Source: an uncultured beta proteobacterium (lineage in GTDB: Bacteria > Pseudomonadota > Gammaproteobacteria > Burkholderiales > Burkholderiaceae). From it: a DNA stretch of 7,084 nt. The notes beneath the pieces are model-generated. The model saw nothing but the letters and a program-made list of their open reading frames with translations, ran no database searches and had not been told where the DNA came from. The translations under genes and the position numbers were made by a program. Position 1 is the first letter of the stretch. Each line of letters starts with the position of its first letter. This document shows positions 1 through 6,244 of this stretch, piece after piece. The DNA is taken from contig CAIYZI010000108.1 of the NCBI GenBank assembly GCA_903930665.1, positions 1 through 7,084 of the forward strand. Direction: 5' to 3'.

Positions 1-945
1 CTCATTGATTGGTAACACACGGGTTTGCCATGCATCGTATTTATCGACTTGGACAGCCATCTTCGCATCGGCCCAAAATTGATGCCATAGCGGGCTTTGG
101 TAAGTGACTTTTTGCACAAGCCACACGCTTGCTGCTACCATCATAGCGAGGGCGAGCATCGTCAGAATCGGTCTTTTAATTTGAATCGTATTGCGCGCAA
201 CTACCAGCGCAAACACGCCCAATAGTGCCAGCCCATACAATGCACCCAGTCGATCGCCCTCTAGTTCGAAGAGCATTAAGGTGAGAGGCACGCTCAGTAG
301 GTGGAAGATGGCTGATTGCCAATGAAGGATTTTTCTTTTTAAATCGTTGGCGATACATCCCAGACCTACAGCCATAGCCGGCAAACAGAAGAACACATAT
401 CTTGCGCGCGAAATCCCAAAAGGGCTACCCAAGTGATCAGGATTGAGAATCAAGTAAGGCGAAAGCGTGAGTCCATAGTGCGGAGCGATGACTCCCAAGA
501 TGTATTTACCAAAATAAATGAGGCTAGGAAGCAGTAAACCCAAATAAATGATGGCCCAAGAGGTTTTTGCTGTTTTTGGATTGGTATTTTGGCCAATTGC
601 CAAACCAAGCCCCAATGCAAACACACAGCCAATGGCAATCTTTTTCCAAATCGTGGTGTATTCCAGGTACTGGCGATCAAACTCTTGACCAATAAAAAAG
701 AGGTGGATGGTTACCCAAATCAGCAAAAGGATTATTAGCCAAATGGGCGCTGCCGCACTTTGAAATAGTAAACGCCAGTGTTTTGCAATGATGGGAAGAC
801 TAAGAAGAGCGCCTCCTACGAGGCAGCTATTACGAACAAACACGGTATGGGGCAAGAGCCAGACACCATACAAAAGTGCAAAAAGTGTGCACAAGGTCAA
901 AACCAAGACCTGAGGTATAGATATTATTTTTTGGTTGGGATGCAC
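1..945 (-). CDS. O-antigen ligase/polymerase-like membrane protein (WaaL/Wzy type), 3' end outside window
   Basis: The minus strand is open without a stop from 972 to the left edge. I place the start at GTG 945, because AGAAGG lies 5 bases upstream; this gives 315 codons in the window, with the C-terminus missing. The product is strongly hydrophobic with about nine membrane segments (roughly residues 10-32, 38-53, 62-85, 101-117, 128-152, 181-199, 214-226, 232-250 and 258-277). A segment ending DRLGA (231-235) followed by a helix matches the place of the SRGA(W) motif of the Wzy_C/O-antigen ligase family. The first part of a periplasmic loop follows from about residue 278. Family members join O-antigen to lipid A-core or polymerise O-units at the periplasmic face of the inner membrane. 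It follows the FkbM gene by 13 bases, so the two are probably co-transcribed. Ligase and polymerase cannot be told apart without the missing end; another polytopic glycan protein remains possible. Confidence 0.68.
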   Translation of the reverse strand, partial: MHPNQKIISIPQVLVLTLCTLFALLYGVWLLPHTVFVRNSCLVGGALLSLPIIAKHWRLLFQSAAAPIWLIILLLIWVTIHLFFIGQEFDRQYLEYTTIWKKIAIGCVFALGLGLAIGQNTNPKTAKTSWAIIYLGLLLPSLIYFGKYILGVIAPHYGLTLSPYLILNPDHLGSPFGISRARYVFFCLPAMAVGLGCIANDLKRKILHWQSAIFHLLSVPLTLMLFELEGDRLGALYGLALLGVFALVVARNTIQIKRPILTMLALAMMVAASVWLVQKVTYQSPLWHQFWADAKMAVQVDKYDAWQTRVLPINE

Positions 946-950
946 TTTTA

Positions 951-956
951 CCTTCT
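951..956 (-). promoter_or_regulatory. Ribosome binding site deciding the GTG start at 945
   Basis: On the minus strand AGAAGG sits 5 bases before GTG 945, just after the FkbM stop codon (961-959). No ATG in this frame lies near the N-terminal membrane segment, so this site supports the GTG start. Confidence 0.6.
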
Positions 957-958
957 GA

Positions 959-1885
959 TTATCCAGAAATGATCATGACCAAATCGCCAGCGGCATCTGC
1001 ACTCTGGGCGCCCTCGTAAGGAATGAGCGTATGGGCCGTTCCAGGGCCGCATTGCGGGGCCACTTTTTTTAGTAAGCGACGAAACACATTGTATTGATGG
1101 CGCTTTTCTATCAACTTGAAACCGGTGGCTCTGCCATTTTGTCTAGCTAGTAGCGCCGCAAAATCAAACTGGGGGTCCCAGCACTCAAAAATAATCATGG
1201 CGCGCATACCCACAGGCAAGGGCAGCATGCCCGAGAGCACGGTTGACTCATATCCTTCGACGTCAATCTTAATGACCCCAGAGAGGAGATTGCGGGTTTT
1301 TAAGCTGGAGAACAGCTCTTGCATTTGCTCTTTGGCATCCTCAATACGAATTTGTTGAGAGCGGTAATTTTGGGCCTGAACACTTAGATAGCCATCTTTT
1401 TTTGCCAAAAGCTCCTGAGACAGGCCATTATCTTGACCTGGAACAAAGGCGCCGCCTAGATTACCGCGCGGTACCATCAGATCTGTGTCATGCGATCCCT
1501 GACCCAGCCCGAATTCATGAAGGTAATAGGGATGATTGCCGAGCGCCCGATGAAGATTTAATTTGAGAATGCTGATGCATTCTGGATTGGGTTCATATAA
1601 ATGCACTTCCTTAAAGCACAATCCACTTTGCACAGAGGTCATGCCAATATTGGCACCAATATCAATTAAAAAATCCTGATAGCCATCATTGGCAGCAAAC
1701 TCGATGAGTTTTTTGACGTGGGGCTCATAAACACCCGTAGTCAGAGGCTCAATTGGCAAGCCATCGCTAGCCAAAAAAAATAAGTTTGGGGCTGCTTGGT
1801 TTAATTTCTTGTATGCCACCCTCTTTTGCTCTCGAGCGAATTTCTCTTTACCCGTTTGCAGGTGCTCAAACCCACTCCACTTCAT
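959..1885 (-). CDS. FkbM family SAM-dependent methyltransferase
   Basis: The 308-residue protein has the hallmarks of the FkbM (Methyltransf_21) family. A glycine-rich SAM-binding loop, IDIGANIGM, lies at residues 74-82. An acidic residue closing strand 2 is in LYEPN (96-100). The family signature IKIDVEGYE is at 205-213. These enzymes usually O-methylate small molecules or sugars and are common in O-antigen and exopolysaccharide clusters, so methylation of a sugar hydroxyl in the local glycan is the likely role; the acceptor cannot be read from sequence. There is no signal peptide or membrane segment, so it should be cytoplasmic. The ATG start has an excellent Shine-Dalgarno (AAGGGGG, 5-base spacing). 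About 70 residues precede the SAM loop and have no motif I recognise. Downstream the ligase-like gene follows after 13 bases. Family confidence is high, substrate unknown. Confidence 0.93.
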   Translation of the reverse strand: MKWSGFEHLQTGKEKFAREQKRVAYKKLNQAAPNLFFLASDGLPIEPLTTGVYEPHVKKLIEFAANDGYQDFLIDIGANIGMTSVQSGLCFKEVHLYEPNPECISILKLNLHRALGNHPYYLHEFGLGQGSHDTDLMVPRGNLGGAFVPGQDNGLSQELLAKKDGYLSVQAQNYRSQQIRIEDAKEQMQELFSSLKTRNLLSGVIKIDVEGYESTVLSGMLPLPVGMRAMIIFECWDPQFDFAALLARQNGRATGFKLIEKRHQYNVFRRLLKKVAPQCGPGTAHTLIPYEGAQSADAAGDLVMIISG

Positions 1886-1890
1886 TACAA

Positions 1891-1897
1891 CCCCCTT
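1891..1897 (-). promoter_or_regulatory. Strong ribosome binding site of the FkbM gene
   Basis: AAGGGGG on the minus strand is 5 bases before ATG 1885, the clearest Shine-Dalgarno in the window. It overlaps by one base the stop codon (1899-1897) of a short upstream open frame. Confidence 0.7.
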
Positions 1898-1956
1898 TAT
1901 TTAGCCCAAGCATTGGCAAGATCCATTGATGGTCCTGCTTTTAGTGCCTTATTCAT
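1897..1956 (-). other. Short open frame (19 codons) in the gap before the FkbM gene; small ORF or gene remnant
   Basis: The 162-base gap between the GT9-like gene and the FkbM gene is open in one minus-strand frame. That frame ends at TAA 1899-1897. Starts available are ATG 1956 (19 residues, ending AWAK) or GTG 2010 (37 residues). An AAAGAG-like weak ribosome site precedes ATG 1956. The frame also runs back into the end of the GT9-like gene in a different register, so part of its openness is chance. I recognise no family. It could be a tiny leader peptide coupled to FkbM translation, the 3' remnant of a lost gene, or noise. Confidence 0.2.
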
Positions 1957-2047
1957 GCAGTTTACTCTTTGAACAATACAAATAGCCTGCAGACAATTTT
2001 TGGCAAACACGCTGGATAGGTAATAAGAATTAGAAATCTTTACTGAC

Positions 2048-2794
2048 CTATTTATTGCGAGAGCGCTTTAATCGCCGACTATTGCGCTTTTCATAGAAGC
2101 GGGCAAGTCGTCTTCTAAAAATGTGATTCCCGCCCACCTGAACATAGCGATGCATCTCATGATGAAAAACGGTATTTTGACCATAACCATAATAAATAGT
2201 CGAAGGCTTGTTTAGAGCTGCAGCCAAAGTGGCCCCACCCGAGGCCAAGGTGATAAATGAAGTGGCGGCGTTGATTAAATGCGCATATTCCAATAGCGAT
2301 TTAGTAAAAATCATTTTGCGCTTTGGTAATAACCAACGTGTAAGCCTATCTGGGTTCACGATCACGTGATTGGGATATTGGCGATATACCCCGATCTTAT
2401 CGAGCCAAGAAAAAGCGCCCACAAAGGAAACGTAATTGAGATCAATGTAATTGTCTTCAAGAGCCGGATTTACTTCTAGTTTGGGATAAACCTCCACCGG
2501 GATTTCTTGTTCGGAAGTAATGCCAAATTTTTCAAAAATGAGATTAACGATTTTGGTCTGCTTACTTGCGGGATTGTCTTGCAAGGGTGTGGGCGGCTGA
2601 TCACTGATCCCATCCAAATAGGGATTGTTTTTCCAAATCAGATCAAATATTTGGGGATTACGAAAATTGCTTTGATCGGAGAGATAAACTTTTTCTGCTA
2701 AGCCCTGCTCTTTGAGCATCCTTGGTAGGGCGCTATAAAACAAATGATCCCCAAGGCCGCCATACTCCAATTTAAAAATCACTTTTTTATTCAC
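2048..2794 (-). CDS. Glycosyltransferase family 9-like (heptosyltransferase-like) protein
   Basis: A 248-residue protein without signal peptide or membrane segments. The N-terminus has strand-loop-helix KLEYGGLGDHLFYSALPR (residues 8-25), like the GGLGD loop opening GT9 ADP-heptose:LPS heptosyltransferases. Near the C-terminus, LLEYAHLINAATSFITLASG (167-186) followed by LAAALNKPSTIYYG resembles the second GT9 half, where a helix precedes the donor-binding loop. At 248 residues it is shorter than the 320-350 usual for heptosyltransferases, so it is at best a divergent member. The tail (about 227-248) is very rich in Arg and Lys and may bind the membrane surface. The start is GTG 2794: an in-frame TGA lies just upstream and no other start fits the N-terminal strand, though no good Shine-Dalgarno is visible. 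In context it is probably a sugar transferase of the O-antigen pathway; donor and acceptor are unknown. A genuine conserved hypothetical outside GT9 is possible. Confidence 0.6.
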   Translation of the reverse strand: MNKKVIFKLEYGGLGDHLFYSALPRMLKEQGLAEKVYLSDQSNFRNPQIFDLIWKNNPYLDGISDQPPTPLQDNPASKQTKIVNLIFEKFGITSEQEIPVEVYPKLEVNPALEDNYIDLNYVSFVGAFSWLDKIGVYRQYPNHVIVNPDRLTRWLLPKRKMIFTKSLLEYAHLINAATSFITLASGGATLAAALNKPSTIYYGYGQNTVFHHEMHRYVQVGGNHIFRRRLARFYEKRNSRRLKRSRNK

Positions 2795-2817
2795 GGCAAT
2801 TAATCAGATTAAGTGTT

Positions 2818-2970
2818 CTATTTTTCGGAACCTAAAAATACTCGGGGGCAACGCATGCTTTTGGGGTCAAGGAAATCATCATACCAGTAGACTACTTCTG
2901 TATGAGCCACTGTACTTAGATTGGGCAAGAGGGGATTTTCTGACAAGGTATACAGCCCTCTTATCCAATT
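2818..2970 (-). pseudogene. Probable 3' remnant of a lost gene (50 codons) upstream of the GT9-like gene
   Basis: On the minus strand a frame is open from just after TAG 2973-2971 to TAG 2820-2818. It reads as 50 residues with coding-like composition, including VVYWYDDFLDP and a final RVFLGSEK. No ATG opens it; the only Met lies near the end. TTG 2946 (preceded by AAGAGG at 2957-2962, 10 bases away) would give 42 residues and GTG 2883 about 31. Its stop is 23 bases before the GTG of the GT9-like gene on the same strand, the spacing expected of a former operon neighbour. Its upstream side is occupied by the oppositely oriented propeller gene, so I read it as the surviving end of a gene cut by that gene's arrival or by an inversion. 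I do not recognise the family; a true small protein starting at TTG is the alternative. Confidence 0.42.
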
Positions 2971-3035
2971 CTAAATACAATAAGCTCAATGCAAGCCATT
3001 AACTACCCCATGACTTCGGTCTCTAGGAAACCATT
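2971..3035. promoter_or_regulatory. Divergent intergenic region, presumed to hold outward promoters
   Basis: This is the only place where minus- and plus-strand genes point away from each other, so the propeller gene needs a promoter here or in the adjoining remnant. On the minus strand TAGAAT (2968-2973) with TTGCAT (2989-2994) is a possible sigma-70 pair but its 15-base spacer is short. On the plus strand TACAAT (2976-2981) resembles a -10 without a matching -35. Neither is convincing. Confidence 0.25.
3025..3028 (+). promoter_or_regulatory. Ribosome binding site for the GTG start at 3036
   Basis: AGGA lies 7 bases before GTG 3036. The nearest upstream ATG (3010) is in another frame and reaches a stop after nine codons at TGA 3037-3039, so the AGGA/GTG pair is the best start. 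Confidence 0.5.
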
Positions 3036-4043
3036 GTGAAAAACCCCATCCGCATTGATCACCTGTTGCTGCGCCTTCTTCTGGGTAGGCGGTGGCAGGA
3101 AAAATTATGGGTGACCAAAAAAGATCAGTCAAACCTCATTAATCAGGTTGAATTCTTTTTTCCCCAGGTTTTAAGTGAAGCCTATCACTTGAAACCACTC
3201 TCAGTTTGCACTCAGACTTACAACCCATCGCTCAACCCAGGTCTTGTAAAAATTGAGAATGACTACCTATTAATAGCACGCTCATCACGCCTACGCTGCT
3301 ATAACGATATTCAATTCATTGAAAATGAGCGTGGAATAGAAGATATTAACTATCTCCATTATCTCAATGCCGACCTACAAACACTTGAGTGCACCCAGCT
3401 AGATGAAGAACTTCTTCGCAAGCAGGGATTGTGTATTTCAGGTTGCCTTAGTGATGTACGGCTATTTTTATGGCAAGGAGGACTTTGGGGCATTGGGGCT
3501 GCGCTTCGCCTGTATCAGGGTAAAGAAATCACATCCCAAGTTCTTTGTCGAATTGAAAATCATGCCATTGTTCAGGCCACTGCATTTGATTCGCCCCTAG
3601 GAATGCGCCTGGAAAAAAATTGGTCTCCTTTGGTTCATGATGGTGATTTATACCTAATTTATAGCTTTGAGCCATTTTGCATAGCCAAAGTGGATAAAAC
3701 TACCCTGAATATTAATATTTCACCCAAAATCCGCCCAACACATCGGGTGCGTGGGGGAACGCCATTTATTGAGTATGGCAATGTCTATTTGGGCTTGGTG
3801 CATCACTCCCCCATTATGCGAAATGGCAAGCGTTCGTATACCCATAGCTTTGTGACACTAACTAAACAATTGCATTTGCTTGAAATTAGTGAGCCATTTT
3901 TTCTGTCGCGCAGAGGTATAGAATTTGCTGCGGGCATTAATAAAACTTCTGATGGAATCATCATTTCATATGGAATTGGTGATCGCGCTAGCAGACTACT
4001 GCACATCCCTGAGACAGCACTTGAACGCTACCTAACTTATTAA
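3036..4043 (+). CDS. Five-bladed beta-propeller protein, GH130/GT108-like (mannoside phosphorylase/mannosyltransferase superfamily)
   Basis: A 335-residue soluble protein and the only plus-strand gene here. Five repeated segments have the pattern of a GH43/GH130-type propeller: NPGLVKIENDYLLIAR (residues 67-82), LSDVRLFLWQGGLWGIGAAL (138-157, at the place of the EDPR-type motif of GH130), EKNWSPLVHDGDLYLIYS (193-210), GGTPFIEYGNVYLGLVHH (240-257) and GIEFAAGINKTSDGIIISYG (294-313). GH130 enzymes phosphorolyse or hydrolyse beta-mannosides, and the related GT108 family includes mannosyltransferases using GDP-mannose. There is no signal peptide, so it should be cytoplasmic. With GDP-mannose-consuming genes next to it, a glycan-building or glycan-trimming role is plausible, but the activity is inferred. 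In the second blade Ser-Asp-Val-Arg replaces the usual Glu-Asp-Pro-Arg, keeping Asp140 and Arg142. The start is GTG with AGGA upstream. Orientation against all neighbours suggests separate acquisition. Fold assignment is fairly sure; function is not. Confidence 0.72.
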   Translation: MKNPIRIDHLLLRLLLGRRWQEKLWVTKKDQSNLINQVEFFFPQVLSEAYHLKPLSVCTQTYNPSLNPGLVKIENDYLLIARSSRLRCYNDIQFIENERGIEDINYLHYLNADLQTLECTQLDEELLRKQGLCISGCLSDVRLFLWQGGLWGIGAALRLYQGKEITSQVLCRIENHAIVQATAFDSPLGMRLEKNWSPLVHDGDLYLIYSFEPFCIAKVDKTTLNINISPKIRPTHRVRGGTPFIEYGNVYLGLVHHSPIMRNGKRSYTHSFVTLTKQLHLLEISEPFFLSRRGIEFAAGINKTSDGIIISYGIGDRASRLLHIPETALERYLTY

Positions 4044-4077
4044 ATCAGAATCTAGGCGCACGCTTCAGTAATCGAGA

Positions 4078-5058
4078 CTATGATGCGCAGAGCATATGCA
4101 CCATATCAGCATAAGCTAATTTCAATCCATCTTCTAAGGGTAGCCTCGCATGCCACCCCAATCGATTCAACCTCCCCGAGTCCATCCACTTCCTAGGAGT
4201 GCCATCAGGTTTGGAGGGATCAAAAGTAATATTGCCCTGATAGCCGGTAGCTTTGGCCACCGCGCTTGCTAGCTCCGCTATAGTGATATCAGATCCACAA
4301 CCCACATTAATATGGCTTTGCATGGGCTCTGTTTGACTGTCGTAGATGGCTTTATCCAATTGCATCACAAAGACCGATGCGGCAGCCATATCATCCACAT
4401 ATAAGAACTCCCGTCTTGGTGTGCCAGTGCCCCAGATCACTACTTCAGGAGCATTAGCTACTTTAGCCTCATGAAAGCGCCTTAGTAGCGCTGGAATGAC
4501 ATGGCTATTTTCTGGATGGTAATTGTCACCAGGGCCATACAAGTTAGTAGGCATCACCGAGCGATAGTCCACCCCATGAGAGATGCCATACTGACGGTTA
4601 TAGCTCTCGCACATCTTGATACCAGCAATCTTGGCAATGGCATACGGCTCATTAGTAGGTTCTAACTTGCCTGTGAGTAGTGCATCTTCAGACATTGGCT
4701 GAGGGGCAAGTTTGGGATAGATACAGCTTGAACCTAAAAAGAGAAGTTTTTTTACCCCATGCACAAAGGCTTGATGAATGACATTGTTTTGCACCATCAA
4801 GTTTTCGTAAATAAATTGGCCAGGGTAAGTATTGTTGGCATGGATGCCCCCTACCTTAGCTGCTGCTAGGTAGACTTGATCTGGTTTTTCTGTTTTAAAG
4901 AAGTTTTCGACAGCAGCTTGATTAGTTAAATCGAGCTGGGCATGGGTTTTACCGATGATGTTAGTAAAACCTTGGGCTTGCAGATGGCGCACAATAGCTG
5001 AGCCCACCATACCGCGATGGCCAGCCACATAAATCTTTTGATTGAGATCGTTACTCAC
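4078..5058 (-). CDS. fcl: GDP-L-fucose synthase (GDP-4-keto-6-deoxy-mannose 3,5-epimerase/4-reductase)
   Basis: The 326-residue protein closely resembles E. coli Fcl/WcaG (321 residues) along its whole length. It turns GDP-4-keto-6-deoxy-D-mannose into GDP-L-fucose by 3,5-epimerisation and NADPH reduction, in the cytoplasm. Visible features are the Rossmann loop AGHRGMVG (residues 12-19), AAAKVGGI (65-72), GSSCIYPK (109-116) with catalytic Ser110 and Cys112, Tyr139 and Lys143 of the Y-x3-K pair in EPYAIAK, and the SHVIPALLRRFHEA region. Compared with E. coli it has about four extra residues after NRQYG. The start is GTG 5058: an in-frame TAA (5064-5062) is two codons upstream and no good Shine-Dalgarno is seen. 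Its substrate comes from the gmd gene 46 bases upstream on the same strand, so it is very likely in the same transcript. It ends 34 bases from the convergent propeller gene. Confidence 0.97.
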   Translation of the reverse strand: MSNDLNQKIYVAGHRGMVGSAIVRHLQAQGFTNIIGKTHAQLDLTNQAAVENFFKTEKPDQVYLAAAKVGGIHANNTYPGQFIYENLMVQNNVIHQAFVHGVKKLLFLGSSCIYPKLAPQPMSEDALLTGKLEPTNEPYAIAKIAGIKMCESYNRQYGISHGVDYRSVMPTNLYGPGDNYHPENSHVIPALLRRFHEAKVANAPEVVIWGTGTPRREFLYVDDMAAASVFVMQLDKAIYDSQTEPMQSHINVGCGSDITIAELASAVAKATGYQGNITFDPSKPDGTPRKWMDSGRLNRLGWHARLPLEDGLKLAYADMVHMLCAS

Positions 5059-5104
5059 GTGTTAGATGATTTTCATGTTTTGCGTGACTTGTTAAATTAG
5101 TCAA

Positions 5105-6244
5105 TTAGTTCTCTTTACCTACTGCCACACTATGGCCATGCTTGATTAATAAAGCATGTTGCTTGGCCTGGTCTAAGTCATTGGCCACCATCTCGACAAT
5201 CATTTGATCGAGGGTAATTTCTGGAACCCAACCGAGTTTTTCTTTAGCTTTGGTGGGATCACCCAAGAGGGTTTCGACTTCTGTAGGGCGGTAGTAGCGC
5301 GGATCAATTTGTACGATCACATCACCCACCTTTAAGGCTGGGGCTTTATCACCCTCTATTGCTGCTACGATCGCTTTTTCATTCTCAGCTTGCCCTTCAA
5401 AGCGGAGGGTGATGCCTAGCTCTTTAGCGCTGCGGGTGATAAATTCACGCACTGTAAATTGGACGCCAGTAGCAATGACAAAGTCTTCTGGTTTGTCTTG
5501 TTGGAGCATGAGCCATTGCATGCGCACGTAGTCTTTGGCATGACCCCAGTCCCGTAGGGCATCGATATTGCCCATAAATAAGCGCTTCTCTAGACCTTGG
5601 GCGATATTGGCTAGGCCTCTGGTCACTTTACGGGTAACAAAAGTCTCGCCACGGCGTTTGGATTCATGGTTAAACAAAATGCCGTTACAAGCGTAAATTC
5701 CATAAGCCTCACGGTAGTTCACGGTGATCCAGTAGGCATACATCTTGGCTACGGCATAAGGACTTCTTGGGTAAAAGGGAGTCGTTTCTTTTTGAGGGAT
5801 TTCTTGAACCAAACCGTAGAGCTCAGAAGTCGAGGCTTGGTAGAAACGGGTTTTCTTTTCTAAACCGAGGATGCGGATGGCTTCTAACATTCTCAAGGGG
5901 CCAATGGCATCGACGTCTGCTGTGTACTCAGGAGATTCAAAAGAGACGGCGACGTGAGACTGCGCGCCTAAGTTGTAAATCTCATCAGGCTGCGTTTGCT
6001 GAATAATGCGCACCAAGTTACTGGTATCAGTTAAATCACCATAGTGAAGAATGAGATCTGGATGATTGATATGCGGATCTTGGTAGATGTGATCAATACG
6101 CTCAGTATTAAAGGAAGAGGCGCGGCGCTTAATGCCATGAACGATGTAACCTTTTTCTAATAAGAACTCAGCAAGGTAGGAACCATCTTGGCCAGTGATG
6201 CCGGTGATCAGGGCGACTTTTTTAGAGTTTTTCATAATTAGCAT
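5105..6244 (-). CDS. gmd: GDP-mannose 4,6-dehydratase
   Basis: A 379-residue, full-length match to E. coli Gmd (373 residues), an NADP-dependent short-chain dehydrogenase/reductase that converts GDP-D-mannose to GDP-4-keto-6-deoxy-D-mannose. Visible are the dinucleotide loop GITGQDG (residues 15-21), the KRRASSFNTERIDH segment (39-52) that binds the NADP phosphate and shapes the tetramer, the catalytic STSE (138-141, Thr139 and Glu141), Tyr163 and Lys167 in SPYAVAK, and FNHES followed by RRGETFVTRK. The residue after NHES is Lys where Pro is usual. The first ATG (6244) directly abuts the TAA of the preceding paralogue; ATG 6235, three codons on, aligns better with family N-termini and may be the true start. 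Neither has a clear ribosome site, so translation is probably coupled to the upstream gene. With fcl downstream it forms the GDP-L-fucose branch. Confidence 0.97.
   Translation of the reverse strand: MLIMKNSKKVALITGITGQDGSYLAEFLLEKGYIVHGIKRRASSFNTERIDHIYQDPHINHPDLILHYGDLTDTSNLVRIIQQTQPDEIYNLGAQSHVAVSFESPEYTADVDAIGPLRMLEAIRILGLEKKTRFYQASTSELYGLVQEIPQKETTPFYPRSPYAVAKMYAYWITVNYREAYGIYACNGILFNHESKRRGETFVTRKVTRGLANIAQGLEKRLFMGNIDALRDWGHAKDYVRMQWLMLQQDKPEDFVIATGVQFTVREFITRSAKELGITLRFEGQAENEKAIVAAIEGDKAPALKVGDVIVQIDPRYYRPTEVETLLGDPTKAKEKLGWVPEITLDQMIVEMVANDLDQAKQHALLIKHGHSVAVGKEN

Noticed and set aside
176..692. Two short minus-strand frames (176-358 and 450-692)
   Set aside because: They are out-of-register shadows of the long hydrophobic frame 1-945, which has the membrane protein pattern and a ribosome site.
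778..972. Plus-strand frame of 64 codons
   Set aside because: It lies antisense across the N-terminal end of the ligase-like gene and the FkbM stop, with no recognisable protein features.
1116..1358. Plus-strand frame of 80 codons opposite the FkbM gene
   Set aside because: It is antisense to the conserved IKIDVEGYE region of a clear methyltransferase and has no family features.
2940..2967. Possible plus-strand promoter, CTGACA with TATCCA
   Set aside because: The -10 half matches only three of six consensus bases, and it lies in the coding-like remnant; not good enough to annotate.
3010..3039. Nine-codon ATG frame whose TGA overlaps the GTG of the propeller gene
   Set aside because: It has a coupling-like overlap but no ribosome site of its own, and is short enough to occur by chance.
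5666..6006. Two overlapping plus-strand frames opposite gmd
   Set aside because: Both are antisense to the conserved catalytic part of gmd; their openness follows from gmd codon constraints.
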